A DNA stretch of 64,000 bases. Origin: Chengkuizengella marina. GTDB taxonomy: Bacteria; Bacillota; Bacilli; Paenibacillales; KCTC-33759. Position 1 is the first letter of the stretch. Each line of letters opens with the position of its first letter. Of the stretch, positions 29,977 through 39,062 are shown one piece after another. The notes under the pieces are model-generated. The model saw only the letters and a list, made by a program, of their open reading frames with translations. It was not told the DNA's origin and ran no database searches. The stretch is from positions 1 to 64,000 of the forward strand of contig NZ_SIJB01000025.1 of assembly GCF_009910845.1 (NCBI RefSeq), in the 5' to 3' direction. Position numbers and translations under genes: made by a program.

Positions 29977-30387
29977 CTAGAATGTGATTAACCCTTTCAG
30001 TTTTTCTACCGTTTTCTCTCCGATTCCTGTCACATTCATCAGTTCATTTCTGGTGAGAAATCTTCCATGCTCTTCCCTAAAATCAACAATGGCTTGAGCT
30101 TTTACTTCTCCAATATTTGGCAGAGTCATTAGCTGTTGAACACTTGCTTTGTTAACATTGATTTTTCCAGGTAGGATTGTTTCTTTATCTTCTAATTCAT
30201 CTGTTGTTTGACTAGTTCCAACATCATTTAGTAAAAGTACATCTTCCACTTGGTCATTAACCTTCTCTAATTCATTAATATCATCAACCTGTAATATAAA
30301 CATCTCAAGTAAAAGAAAGAAGACAATACATAATATAAGTATGATCCATAATATAGAACGAATTTCTTTTAATTTGCTTAAACTCAT
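29977..30387 (-). CDS. comEA: ComEA-like DNA-binding competence protein (short form)
   Basis: Membrane-anchored DNA receptor for natural transformation. The 136-residue protein has an N-terminal transmembrane helix (ILWIILILCIVFFLLLEMFIL) and a C-terminal double helix-hairpin-helix domain (INVNKASVQQLMTLPNIGEVKAQAIVDFRE..GRFLTRNELMNVTGIGEKTVEKL). The SLBB domain found between them in Bacillus ComEA (about 200 residues) is missing. ATG at 30387 is preferred over GTG one codon earlier because AGGTG is 7 bases ahead. It heads the comE gene group, divergent from comER. Confidence 0.9.
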   Translation of the reverse strand: MSLSKLKEIRSILWIILILCIVFFLLLEMFILQVDDINELEKVNDQVEDVLLLNDVGTSQTTDELEDKETILPGKINVNKASVQQLMTLPNIGEVKAQAIVDFREEHGRFLTRNELMNVTGIGEKTVEKLKGLITF

Positions 30388-30390
30388 CAC

Positions 30391-30738
30391 TCATCACCTA
30401 CTAATCCAATTCAAATTACTAGAATTCTTGTTTCCATTTTGAAAAATATACCATATCACTAGTGTGCAGTCTATATATTTGTGTAACTTTATTCAAAATT
30501 TTGCAAGATAATGTAGATGCATGCCTAAGTCAAAGACTGATTATTAAACCTAGGATTAACGTGCATATGAAGCATTTTTTCAAATCTTTATAATTAATGT
30601 ACTTAAGTACAATTTCTCTTTTACTTTAAAGCAAAAAAATCCCTCATGTTTATTAAAACACAAACATATATATAGTGGTAGCATATTCATTTGACCATAT
30701 GTATAAATGAATTGAATCATAATTAGGAGGGTTTCGTG
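30391..30738. other. AT-rich gap between comEA and comER
   Basis: No gene or convincing RNA element is seen. It must hold the divergent comEA and comER promoters; TTGACC at about 30694 is the clearest -35-like box toward comER, but no good -10 at the right distance follows. Confidence 0.4.
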
Positions 30739-31572
30739 ATGAACTTAGGATTCATTGGAACTGGCAGTATGGGAAGTTTATTAATAGAGGCTTTCATCCA
30801 ATCCGAAGCCTTAAAAGCAGAGCAACTTTCAGCAAGTAATCGAACGAAGGACAAAACGAAGAAACTGAAAGAAAAATACCCTGAGCTTCGTATTTATCCA
30901 TCAAATATTGAGGTAGCTTTAGAAAGTGATATTGTATTTATTTGTGTAAAACCTTTGGAATTTAAAAATGTAATAGATGAAATCAAAAATGTACTACTAC
31001 CTTCTCAAGTCATTGTCTCTATTACTAGTCCAATTTTAATAAAACATCTAGAAGATCAGCTTCCTTGTAAAATTGCAAAAATTATTCCAAGCATTACAAA
31101 TCATGAACGCAGTGGAGCCTCTCTATGCATGTATGGGAACAAAATAACAGAAGAAGATAAACAAACGTTAGAAAGTTTACTAGAATCCATTAGTGAACCA
31201 TTACGAATTTCTGAACAATTTACAAGAGTCACGTCTGATATTTCTAGCTGTGGCCCAGCCTTTTTAGCCTTTTTTATTCAAAACTTTGTTGACGCAGCTG
31301 TAGAGGAAACTGGAATTCCAAAAGAAGAAGCAACTCGCTTAGCTAGTGAGATGGTTTTGGGGACTGGAAAGCTATTAACCACTGGGGGATTCACTCCAGA
31401 AACATTAAAAGAACGTGTTAGTGTTCCTGGAGGAATAACCGCAGAGGGTTTAAAGATGATGTCAAACGAATTACATGGAGTATTCAATCAACTCATCAAA
31501 ACCACTCATGCAAAATATGAGGAGGACCTCAACAAAATAGAATCCATGTTTTACGATTCAAGCAAAAATTAA
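30739..31572 (+). CDS. comER: ComER, pyrroline-5-carboxylate reductase-like protein
   Basis: Member of the ProC/P5CR family with the N-terminal NAD(P) loop GFIGTGSMGSLL and the P5CR signature near residue 190-220 (VPGGITAEGLKMM). In Bacillus comER is divergent from comEA and is linked to competence and sporulation/biofilm control; its enzymatic substrate is unsettled. About 277 residues. ATG at 30739 has AGGAGG 8 bases ahead; the GTG one codon upstream is less likely. It converges on leuS with only 7 bases between stop codons. Confidence 0.92.
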   Translation: MNLGFIGTGSMGSLLIEAFIQSEALKAEQLSASNRTKDKTKKLKEKYPELRIYPSNIEVALESDIVFICVKPLEFKNVIDEIKNVLLPSQVIVSITSPILIKHLEDQLPCKIAKIIPSITNHERSGASLCMYGNKITEEDKQTLESLLESISEPLRISEQFTRVTSDISSCGPAFLAFFIQNFVDAAVEETGIPKEEATRLASEMVLGTGKLLTTGGFTPETLKERVSVPGGITAEGLKMMSNELHGVFNQLIKTTHAKYEEDLNKIESMFYDSSKN

Positions 31573-31579
31573 CTTTGAT

Positions 31580-34018
31580 CTAAACGACAATATTTACTAA
31601 TTTCCCTGGAACAGCAATGACCTTTCTTATCGTTTTATCGGTTGTTGCTGTTTTTACTTTATCAAGTTCTAAAACCATTTTTTCTAAAGCGTTTTTATCT
31701 AAATCTTTAGGTACATGGATTCGATCAATAATTTTTCCTTTAATTTGCACTACAATTTCTATTTCATCATCAACAATCCATTTTTCATCATAAGATGGCC
31801 AAGACACAAATGTAATCGTACCTTCATATCCTAAACGTTGCCACAACTCTTCAGAAATATGAGGGGCAATAGGGGCTAACATTTGAACAAAATTAGCCAT
31901 CGCTTCTTTTGGTAATTCATCCGTTTTATATGCTTCATTCACAAAAATCATCATTTGACTAATCGCTGTATTAAAACGAAGTCCCTCATAATCCTCTGTT
32001 ACTTTTTTTACGGTTCTGTGCCAAATCTTTTTAAACGAGTCAGGTCCTCCATCTTCTACGATTTTATCATTCAACGCCCCATTATCAGCGATAAATAACC
32101 GCCATACTCGATTTAAAAATTTATAAATTCCGTCTACACCATTTGTATTCCAAGGTTTTGTAGCTTCTAGTGGTCCCATGAACATTTCGTACATTCTTAA
32201 TGTATCTGCTCCATATTCATCAACAATTTCATCCGGGTTAATAACGTTTCCTCTAGATTTACTCATTTTTTCATTGTTAGGTCCTAAAATCATACCTTGA
32301 TTCACTAATTTATGGAATGGTTCTTTTGTAGATACTACTCCAATATCATATAATACTTTATGCCAGAATCTGGCATATAATAAATGAAGGACAGCATGTT
32401 CTGCTCCACCAATATATAGATCTACAGGAAGCCATTTTTCCTGTAGTTCCTTTGAACATAACTCATTTTCATTGTTTGGATCTATATACCGTAAATAATA
32501 CCAACAGCTTCCAGCCCATTGTGGCATAGTGTTCGTTTCTCTTCGGGCTTTTTGACCTGTTTCAGGATCAATCGTATTCACCCATTCATCTACAGTAGCC
32601 AATGGTGACTCCCCAGTTCCTGAAGGTTGAATCTGATCTACATCAGGCAATAACAATGGTAATTGATCCACGGGAATGGCTTTCATTGTTCCATCTTCTA
32701 AATGAAGAATCGGAATCGGCTCTCCCCAATATCGTTGACGACTAAATAACCAATCTCTTAAACGATACGTGGTTTTACTTTGTCCTTTACCATTTTCAGA
32801 TAACCAATCTATCATACTTGAAATGGCTTCAGTATTTTTTAAACCATTTAAGAAATCGGAATTTACATGTTGTCCATCACCTGTATAAGCCTCTTTTGCC
32901 AAATCTCCACCTTGAATTACTTCAACGATCTCAATATCAAATTGTTTAGCAAATTCCCAGTCACGTTGATCATGTCCAGGTACTGCCATAATGGCTCCTG
33001 TTCCATAACTTATAAGTACATAATCAGAAATCCAAATCGGAACTTTTGCTCCATTTACAGGATTCAATGCGTATGCACCTGTAAATACACCGGTTTTAAC
33101 TTTTGCTAAGTCCGTTCTTTCTAAATCACTTTTACGTGCAGCCATTTCCTGATATTGTTTTACGCTTTCCTTTTGATCAGAAGTAGTAATTTGATCTACA
33201 AAAGGATGCTCTGGAGCAAGCACACAATAAGTTGCTCCATACAATGTATCAGGTCTTGTAGTAAAAACAGTTAATTTTTCCTTTTCAAAACCTTGGATAT
33301 CAAAATAAACTTCAGCACCTACAGATTTTCCAATCCAATTACGCTGCATATCTTTTATACTTTCTGACCAATCTAATTCTTCTAAGTCTTCTAATAGTCT
33401 TTCTGCATATTCGGTGATCTTCAACACCCATTGACGCATCGGTTTACGAATAACCGGATGATTTCCACGCTCACTTAGTCCATCAATTACTTCTTCGTTA
33501 GCTAGTACGGTACCTAAAGCTGGACACCAGTTTACTGAAATTTCATCAACATATGCCAGACCCTTTTTATATAACTGAAGGAAGATCCACTGTGTCCATT
33601 TGTAATAGTCCTCATCTGTTGTACTAATCTCGCGTTCCCAATCATATGAAAATCCTAAAGATTTAATTTGTCTGCGGAAATTATTAATGTTTTTAACGGT
33701 AAATTCTTTTGGATGCTCACCTGTATTTATTGCATGCTGTTCTGCAGGGAGGCCGAAAGCATCCCAGCCCATCGGATGAAGCACATCAAACCCTTTCATT
33801 CTTTTATAACGAGATATGATATCCGTCGCTGTCATTCCTTCTGGATGTCCTACATGTAAACCAGCTCCAGAGGGATAGGGGAACATATCTAAAGCAAAAA
33901 ATTTCTCTTTTGCATCATTATTTTCTACTCTAAATGTCTTATTCTCTTCCCAATACTTTTGCCATTTTGGTTCAAAAGATTGTGGGTTATAGCCTTGTTC
34001 ATTTGTTGATTGTGACAT
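31580..34018 (-). CDS. leuS: Leucyl-tRNA synthetase
   Basis: Charges tRNA-Leu and edits mischarged product. The 812-residue class Ia enzyme has HIGH as HVGHPEG (near residue 49), KMSKSRGN (near 585), the CP1 editing domain ([24 protein letters not shown]) and the C-terminal anticodon domain. Expression is governed by a T-box riboswitch with a leucine specifier. The leader between T-box and start contains the 64-bp hairpin core at 34077. AGGAGG is the ribosome site. Confidence 0.98.
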   Translation of the reverse strand: MSQSTNEQGYNPQSFEPKWQKYWEENKTFRVENNDAKEKFFALDMFPYPSGAGLHVGHPEGMTATDIISRYKRMKGFDVLHPMGWDAFGLPAEQHAINTGEHPKEFTVKNINNFRRQIKSLGFSYDWEREISTTDEDYYKWTQWIFLQLYKKGLAYVDEISVNWCPALGTVLANEEVIDGLSERGNHPVIRKPMRQWVLKITEYAERLLEDLEELDWSESIKDMQRNWIGKSVGAEVYFDIQGFEKEKLTVFTTRPDTLYGATYCVLAPEHPFVDQITTSDQKESVKQYQEMAARKSDLERTDLAKVKTGVFTGAYALNPVNGAKVPIWISDYVLISYGTGAIMAVPGHDQRDWEFAKQFDIEIVEVIQGGDLAKEAYTGDGQHVNSDFLNGLKNTEAISSMIDWLSENGKGQSKTTYRLRDWLFSRQRYWGEPIPILHLEDGTMKAIPVDQLPLLLPDVDQIQPSGTGESPLATVDEWVNTIDPETGQKARRETNTMPQWAGSCWYYLRYIDPNNENELCSKELQEKWLPVDLYIGGAEHAVLHLLYARFWHKVLYDIGVVSTKEPFHKLVNQGMILGPNNEKMSKSRGNVINPDEIVDEYGADTLRMYEMFMGPLEATKPWNTNGVDGIYKFLNRVWRLFIADNGALNDKIVEDGGPDSFKKIWHRTVKKVTEDYEGLRFNTAISQMMIFVNEAYKTDELPKEAMANFVQMLAPIAPHISEELWQRLGYEGTITFVSWPSYDEKWIVDDEIEIVVQIKGKIIDRIHVPKDLDKNALEKMVLELDKVKTATTDKTIRKVIAVPGKLVNIVV

Positions 34019-34076
34019 TTTTTAAATCCTCCTTTACGATAAACAACCCACAAAAGTGAAGATCAACAATCAGTCC

Positions 34077-34140
34077 CAGTTCCTGGATGAACTGGTGTCG
34101 ACGTTCACCACATGGTTGTGGTGTGATTTTAGTCTACCTA
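34077..34140. repeat. 64-bp two-hairpin core, copy in the leuS leader
   Basis: Ungapped 54/64 identity by eye to 55086-55149. CAGTTC-CTGGAT-GAACTG forms hairpin 1; CACCACA-TGGT-TGTGGTG forms hairpin 2; both end in a TTAGTC-ACCTA tail. The copies differ by one compensatory pair in hairpin 2 (A-T at 55117/55130 became C-G here). It lies in the transcribed leuS leader after the T-box terminator, in the plus orientation, opposite to leuS. Confidence 0.7.
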
Positions 34141-34197
34141 TTCCTTTTGCAGGGCCCTTAACCAATATAAATGGAAAGTTAAACGATTCTTCCATTT

Positions 34198-34437
34198 AAA
34201 AAAACCTCCATCCTTAGCTAATGCTAGGGACGAGAGGTTTATTCCCGTGGTACCACCCTAATTAGCAGTCCACTTCCGTTTTCTGCTCACTTCAGCCCTT
34301 AACGCGGGAAACGATCTAGCTCATAGGTAAGTTCGCTTTTACCATCTATCGGCTCACACCAGATACCGACTCTCTGGGAAATGGGACAAAAACTACTGCT
34401 CCTAATCTATGCCAATAATTTTCGCAAATTTTCTTCG
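34198..34437 (-). promoter_or_regulatory. T-box riboswitch of leuS
   Basis: On the minus strand the conserved T-box AGGGTGGTACCACGGG lies at 34259-34244, followed by a strong terminator: AAACCTCTCGTCCC... pairs with ...GGATGGAGGTTTTTT (34240-34198). Stem I lies upstream, with the specifier loop reading GAA-CTT-ACC, so CTT (Leu) is the likely specifier codon (34331-34329), in agreement with leuS. Uncharged tRNA-Leu would bind and prevent termination. About 180 bases separate the terminator from leuS, longer than usual. Confidence 0.95.
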
Positions 34438-34466
34438 ATTATATAAATTTATCCTATCCATGTCAA
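34438..34466 (-). promoter_or_regulatory. Consensus sigma-A promoter of leuS
   Basis: TTGACA (34466-34461), 17 bases, TATAAT (34443-34438): both boxes match consensus exactly. It starts the T-box leader. Confidence 0.92.
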
Positions 34467-34483
34467 GTTCTTTAACTTTACTC

Positions 34484-35245
34484 TTAGGACTTCTGTGCAA
34501 GGAAAAAAACACGCTTCGTTGCATCATTAGGTGATTCAAATCGGAAATCCCCTAAAACGTTAATATTTATAAAACCTATATGACTTAGTTGATTTTTAAT
34601 CCATTCTATGGGATAAGCACGTTGTGTATGGATTTCATTGATTTTCATATAGTTTGAATCACTATGTTTTGCAAAAATGGTTAGATCATGCTCTATTTCT
34701 CGATGCTTAGCATCATAATCGCAAGTCCAAATATACGATAGATCTTCTTCATTATATGTGAAAGGTTGTTCTTCAGCATAAAATTGAAATTGAGATTCTG
34801 TTAGCATATCAAAAATAAACAAACCTTTATGTTCAAGATATTCATATACTTTTTGAAAAGACTGAATAAGATGAACCTCATCAGTAATATAATTGTAACA
34901 GTCGCAAAAAGATATGATGCAATCCACAAATGAAGGTAATTCAAGGTCTTTCATATCCTGTTCAAGCCATATTATAGAACCACTGTTTTGATTTATAATA
35001 GGCAAGTTATTTAATTCTTTTTGATTTGCAACCGTAAGCATTTCTGAAGAAAGATCAATTCCATATACTTGAAACCCTTTTTTTGCTAAAGGGATCGATA
35101 TATTGCCCGTTCCACAACCTAAATCCACTATTGTTTTTGGTTTCCCGTATTTTATCCAACATCTTTCCGCAAAATCAATCCATTGAGAGTAAGGCATGTC
35201 CTCCATTAATGCATCATAATAATTAGCAAATCCTTCATAAGACAT
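34484..35245 (-). CDS. Class I SAM-dependent methyltransferase (YqeM-like)
   Basis: A 253-residue methyltransferase with motif I VDLGCGTGNISIPLAKKG near residue 42 and acidic loop VYGIDLSSEML. The opening MSYEGFANYYDALMEDMPYSQWI and the position at the end of the yqeG-yqeL block match Bacillus YqeM. Substrate unknown. It overlaps nothing but follows cvfB after 10 bases, so it is likely cotranscribed. Confidence 0.9.
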   Translation of the reverse strand: MSYEGFANYYDALMEDMPYSQWIDFAERCWIKYGKPKTIVDLGCGTGNISIPLAKKGFQVYGIDLSSEMLTVANQKELNNLPIINQNSGSIIWLEQDMKDLELPSFVDCIISFCDCYNYITDEVHLIQSFQKVYEYLEHKGLFIFDMLTESQFQFYAEEQPFTYNEEDLSYIWTCDYDAKHREIEHDLTIFAKHSDSNYMKINEIHTQRAYPIEWIKNQLSHIGFININVLGDFRFESPNDATKRVFFLAQKS

Positions 35246-35255
35246 AGTTACTCTC

Positions 35256-36149
35256 CTAGTTATCTTTCATTTGTTGTTCTTTTAAGTAGGTCCAATTCTC
35301 TTCTTGTCTGATCAAATCCTCTTTCATTAGTTTCCCCAATGCTCGTTTAAAAGCTGCCTTACTCATGTTAAATTTATGTAAAATAATATCCGGAGGAGTT
35401 TTATCTGAATATGGCATTGCCCCATTAGGTCGTTCCTTTAAAAATTGAAGTAGGATCGTTGCATCCTCATCCCTGCCCTTTTCCTTACTTAACCTTAATG
35501 AAAGATTTACTCGTCCATCTTCACGAACAAAAATAACTCTTACCTTAGCTACCTCACCAATTCTTAGTTTTTTAGTTCTCTCTGAAGAGTGTATCATTCC
35601 AATGGCCCCAAATCCCAATACTCCACCATCGACAATTACGAAAGTGCCCATTTTTAATGTTTTATACACTCTAGCATCAAACCACTGATTTTTCCACGTA
35701 GTGGGAGCGGCAAAAACATATGGTTCAAACTCTCTTTCACCGGCAAGTTTAGCAAGCATTCTTCCTTGTTTATCCTGCTCCAAGACAACAAAAACATGAT
35801 CCCCAACAACAGGTCTTAATTCCTCCTCCTCAGGGAGTTCTCTTATTGGCAGCAGTAATTGCCTACCTAACCCCATCTCCAAAAAACATCCCATACGTGG
35901 GTGAACATCTGCAACTTCTAATAATGCTAATTCACCCAAACTGATTAAAGGACGTTTCATCGTTGAAGCTAATCGGTCATGAGTATCATGAAATAAAAAC
36001 ACCTCTATACAATCTCCGATTTGAATTTCACCTTCAATTTCACTGTAATGCAAAAGTACATTTTCAGAGCCATTTGTTAAATAATATCCATTTGGTTCAA
36101 TCTCTTTTTCGACTTCTAATTGCACATAAGTACCTGCTTCTAATTTCAT
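35256..36149 (-). CDS. cvfB: CvfB family S1-like RNA-binding protein
   Basis: A 297-residue protein with three S1-like OB domains (e.g. LEAGTYVQLEVEKE, GCFLEMGLGRQLLLPIRELP, GTFVIVDGGVLGFGAIGMIHSSE) and a C-terminal winged helix (PPDIILHKFNMSKAAFKRALGKLMKEDLI), the layout of conserved virulence factor B. Family members bind RNA and affect virulence or regulatory gene expression in staphylococci. Its start overlaps rsfS by 4 bases. Its presence inside the yqe operon between rsfS and yqeM is not the Bacillus subtilis order. Confidence 0.9.
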   Translation of the reverse strand: MKLEAGTYVQLEVEKEIEPNGYYLTNGSENVLLHYSEIEGEIQIGDCIEVFLFHDTHDRLASTMKRPLISLGELALLEVADVHPRMGCFLEMGLGRQLLLPIRELPEEEELRPVVGDHVFVVLEQDKQGRMLAKLAGEREFEPYVFAAPTTWKNQWFDARVYKTLKMGTFVIVDGGVLGFGAIGMIHSSERTKKLRIGEVAKVRVIFVREDGRVNLSLRLSKEKGRDEDATILLQFLKERPNGAMPYSDKTPPDIILHKFNMSKAAFKRALGKLMKEDLIRQEENWTYLKEQQMKDN

Positions 36150-36493
36150 ACACTCTCTACCACTTTAGCATCTGACCATAAACGTTCGATGTTATAATAC
36201 TCACGATCTTCACGATGGAATACATGAACAATCACATCTCCAATATCTATAAGCACCCACCTAGCAGTATCATACCCTTCCATTCGTTTAATATTTCCAT
36301 TGCCTTTTTCAACGCTTTTTTTCACTTCCTCAGCAATTGCTTTAACTTGTGGTTCGGAATTCCCATGACAAATAACAAAATAATCTGCGATCAATGAAAT
36401 TTCCTTTATGTCTAAAGATGTAATGTTGTACCCCTTTTTTTCCTCGATTGCATTATTTACGATAGTTAGAATTTCCTCTGAACTTAAACTCAT
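36146..36493 (-). CDS. rsfS: Ribosome silencing factor RsfS
   Basis: Binds L14 and blocks joining of the ribosomal subunits in poor nutrient states. The 115-residue protein has the family motifs DIKEISLIADYFVICHGNS, GYDTARWVLIDIGDVIVHVFH and REYYNIERLW. Formerly yqeL. Start overlaps the yqeK stop by 4 bases; stop overlaps the next gene by 4 bases, so the operon is tightly coupled. Confidence 0.96.
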   Translation of the reverse strand: MSLSSEEILTIVNNAIEEKKGYNITSLDIKEISLIADYFVICHGNSEPQVKAIAEEVKKSVEKGNGNIKRMEGYDTARWVLIDIGDVIVHVFHREDREYYNIERLWSDAKVVESV

Positions 36494-37074
36494 TCTATTC
36501 CTCCTTCATATTTTTTTATTTCATCAATTAGAAAATTACGAGATTCAATGGTTAAAGGAAATACCTTTTTTCCTTTGGAAATTAGAAAACAGATTGTAGA
36601 GTCAAATCCTGCAATAAGAGCTTTTTCTATACTTTCCTTAGATAATTCTCGAATTTTCTCTACTCCAGGAAAATCTCTTCCTGGCTCCATATAGTCGGCT
36701 AAGCATACTATTTTTTCAAGCATTGACATGTTTGTCCTACCGGAAGTGTGATAACGGATAGCATTGATCACATCTTCATCATGAATAGAAAATTCTTGTT
36801 GCACTAATTCAGCAGCAACAGGACCATGCCATAACTGTTTATCATAGAGTAATAATTCAACCGGTAGTTGTTCCTTAATAACCCATTCTTTTTGCCGTTC
36901 AATAGACCAATACTTACAATAATCATGTAACAAAGCGGCTAAATCTGCCTTAACAGGATCAGCCCCAAATTGGTTTGCTAAAGCAACAGAGGTTTCCATG
37001 ACTCCTAACGTATGAAGCCACCGTTTTTCTGGCATTTGCTGTTGTACAGCTTGAACAAGTTTATCTCGTTTCAT
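36490..37074 (-). CDS. yqeK: YqeK family HD-domain hydrolase
   Basis: HD-domain phosphohydrolase; the family is reported to cleave diadenosine tetraphosphate symmetrically. About 194 residues. Metal-binding residues seen: H in RWLHTLGV, HD in ALLHDYCK, and D in CLADYMEPGRDF. The start MKRDKLVQAV has AAGGAG ahead and lies inside the 3' end of nadD in another frame (14-base overlap). NadD-YqeK pairing is standard in Firmicutes. Confidence 0.93.
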   Translation of the reverse strand: MKRDKLVQAVQQQMPEKRWLHTLGVMETSVALANQFGADPVKADLAALLHDYCKYWSIERQKEWVIKEQLPVELLLYDKQLWHGPVAAELVQQEFSIHDEDVINAIRYHTSGRTNMSMLEKIVCLADYMEPGRDFPGVEKIRELSKESIEKALIAGFDSTICFLISKGKKVFPLTIESRNFLIDEIKKYEGGIE

Positions 37075-37651
37075 ATAATTTATGCTCCTTAATATAATCA
37101 TATACTTTATCATGAACGAGATATCGTATTGATTTGTTTTGAGCGTTAATTTTTCTTATTTCACTAGATGAAATGTCTATCAAAGGCATTGTTACCATAG
37201 TGATTTTTTGTTTCATTTGTTCATTTATTAGATCCCAATGTATTTCTGTACCGGGTCTCTGGAGACCTATGAAAGAAATAAGTTGGATCAACTCATCAAT
37301 TTGATACCACTTCGGTAAATACTGTATCATATCCCCTCCTATTATGAAGTAGAATTCATGTAGAGGATATTGCTTTTTTAAATATCGTACCGTATCAATT
37401 GTATAAGAGACTCCTTCTCTTAATAACTCCAGATCTTTCACCAAAAAAAACTCATTTGTTTGCACTGCTTTACATACCATTTCCCATCTTTGTTTTGGGG
37501 TTGCAATAGGAGTATTATTTTTGTGAGGAGGGATAGACGAAGGCATAAACCAAATCTCTTGGAGTTGCATTTCGATTCTAGCCCTCTCAGCAACGATCAT
37601 ATGGCCTATATGAATGGGATCAAAAGTCCCCCCCATAATCCCTATTTTCAT
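37061..37651 (-). CDS. nadD: Nicotinate-nucleotide adenylyltransferase
   Basis: Forms deamido-NAD from nicotinate mononucleotide and ATP. About 196 residues; nucleotidyltransferase signatures GGTFDPIHIGHM (residues 6-17) and the C-terminal ISSSEIR (SxTxxR-type). Start MKIGIMGG has GGAGG 5 bases ahead. Coupled to yqeK through a 14-base overlap. Confidence 0.97.
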   Translation of the reverse strand: MKIGIMGGTFDPIHIGHMIVAERARIEMQLQEIWFMPSSIPPHKNNTPIATPKQRWEMVCKAVQTNEFFLVKDLELLREGVSYTIDTVRYLKKQYPLHEFYFIIGGDMIQYLPKWYQIDELIQLISFIGLQRPGTEIHWDLINEQMKQKITMVTMPLIDISSSEIRKINAQNKSIRYLVHDKVYDYIKEHKLYETR

Positions 37652-37732
37652 TCTTACCTCCATTAAATTTCTTCTTTTAAATAGTACGAATCTTCCTTTT
37701 AAGCTAGTTCGGACCCCGAAAACTGGGTAGAG

Positions 37733-38023
37733 TTATGGAAGTTCAATCGTTTTGTTGTCCTCTGATTCTTTGTACAACACAATTACATTCCCAATTACTT
37801 GTACCAATTCAGAATTAGAAGCTGTAGCAATTTCTGCTCCAATTTCTTTTCGATCATCTAAGTTATTGCTCAGTACACTTATTTTCATTAACTCTCTATT
37901 TTCTATTGCTTCATTAATATGTCGTATTAAGTGATCATTGACTCCACCTTTTCCTACTTGGAAGATAGGTGTTAGATGATGTGCTAATGATCGAAGATAT
38001 CTTTTTTGTTTTCCTGTTAACAT
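37733..38023 (-). CDS. yhbY: YhbY family ribosome-associated RNA-binding protein
   Basis: A 96-residue CRM (CRS1-YhbY) domain protein that associates with pre-50S particles. Recognised by MLTGKQKRYLRSLAHHLTPIFQVGKGGVND and the VQVIGNVIVLYKES strand. Bacillus name yqeI. It lies between aroE and nadD as in other Bacillales. The 80-base gap to nadD contains a small TTCGG-ACC-CCGAA hairpin (37709-37723). Confidence 0.95.
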   Translation of the reverse strand: MLTGKQKRYLRSLAHHLTPIFQVGKGGVNDHLIRHINEAIENRELMKISVLSNNLDDRKEIGAEIATASNSELVQVIGNVIVLYKESEDNKTIELP

Positions 38024-38081
38024 TGTTTAACCTCTATTCAAATGAAAATATTAAATTTTTGTTTTGTTTTTTTGATTTTTA

Positions 38082-38945
38082 TTAAAGTGTTTTTGAGTAA
38101 TAATCTACCGCTTGTTTCATGGCTTCAATCGGTGCAGGTTTACCTGTCCAATACTCAAAAGCATACGCTCCTTGATATATAAACATACCTAATCCACTAT
38201 GAATTTGACAACCCTTTTCTTCTGCTAAAGAAAGAAGCTTTGTTTTTCTTGGGTTATAAATCAAGTCACTAAAAACCATGTTTTCATTTATAAATAAGGA
38301 AGGAATCGGGCTATATTCAATCTGTGGATGCATTCCTACAGAGGTCGTGTTGATAACTAGATCAACCTCTTGATTTATTTTTGCAATATCTGAAATAGCC
38401 ATACCTGTTGACTTCACGAACAATTGCATTGATTCCGCAAGTTCTAATGCTCTTTCCACAGTACGATTGGCAATCCAAATATGATCTGGATTTTCTCCAG
38501 CTAACGCATAAGCAACTCCCCTAGCTGCACCACCTGCACCTAAAATGAGAATCCTTTTTCCCTTGAGATCGAGTTGTGTTTCTTCTTTCAAAGATCTTAC
38601 ATAACCAATTCCATCAGTATTATAACCTTTCAACTTTCCCTGATCATTCACGACTGTATTTACAGCACCAATTACTTTAGCACTTTCATCAATCTCATCA
38701 AGGTAAGACATCACTTCTACTTTATGTGGAATAGTGACGCTAAGCCCTCCTAGCTTAAAAGCTTTAAATCCTTCAATTGCTTCCTTTAACATGCCTACTT
38801 CTACATGGAATGCTCCATAAATAGCATTTATATTCATCTCTTGAAAAGCACGATTCAACATAGTAGGCGATTTAGAATGTTTAATTGGATCTCCTATGAC
38901 ACCATACACTTTTGTGTTCGTATTTATTTTTGAAAAAAATCGCAT
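38082..38945 (-). CDS. aroE: Shikimate dehydrogenase
   Basis: NADPH-dependent reduction of 3-dehydroshikimate in aromatic amino-acid synthesis. The 287-residue protein has the substrate motif HSKSPTMLNRAF near residue 23, catalytic lysine in VTIPHK, the NADP loop LGAGGAARGVAY and the C-terminal QGAYAFEYWTGKPAP. Part of the yqeG operon, a standard though functionally odd location. Confidence 0.97.
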   Translation of the reverse strand: MRFFSKINTNTKVYGVIGDPIKHSKSPTMLNRAFQEMNINAIYGAFHVEVGMLKEAIEGFKAFKLGGLSVTIPHKVEVMSYLDEIDESAKVIGAVNTVVNDQGKLKGYNTDGIGYVRSLKEETQLDLKGKRILILGAGGAARGVAYALAGENPDHIWIANRTVERALELAESMQLFVKSTGMAISDIAKINQEVDLVINTTSVGMHPQIEYSPIPSLFINENMVFSDLIYNPRKTKLLSLAEEKGCQIHSGLGMFIYQGAYAFEYWTGKPAPIEAMKQAVDYYSKTL

Positions 38946-39062
38946 CGTTTACCTCCCCCATAAAAATAAACTTAAACATGGCTCTCCCCAATTAATAGTT
39001 AGCCAATTATTGATGCCTTTATATAGATATCGTATGCTTGAAATCGAATAAAAATCTAATAC

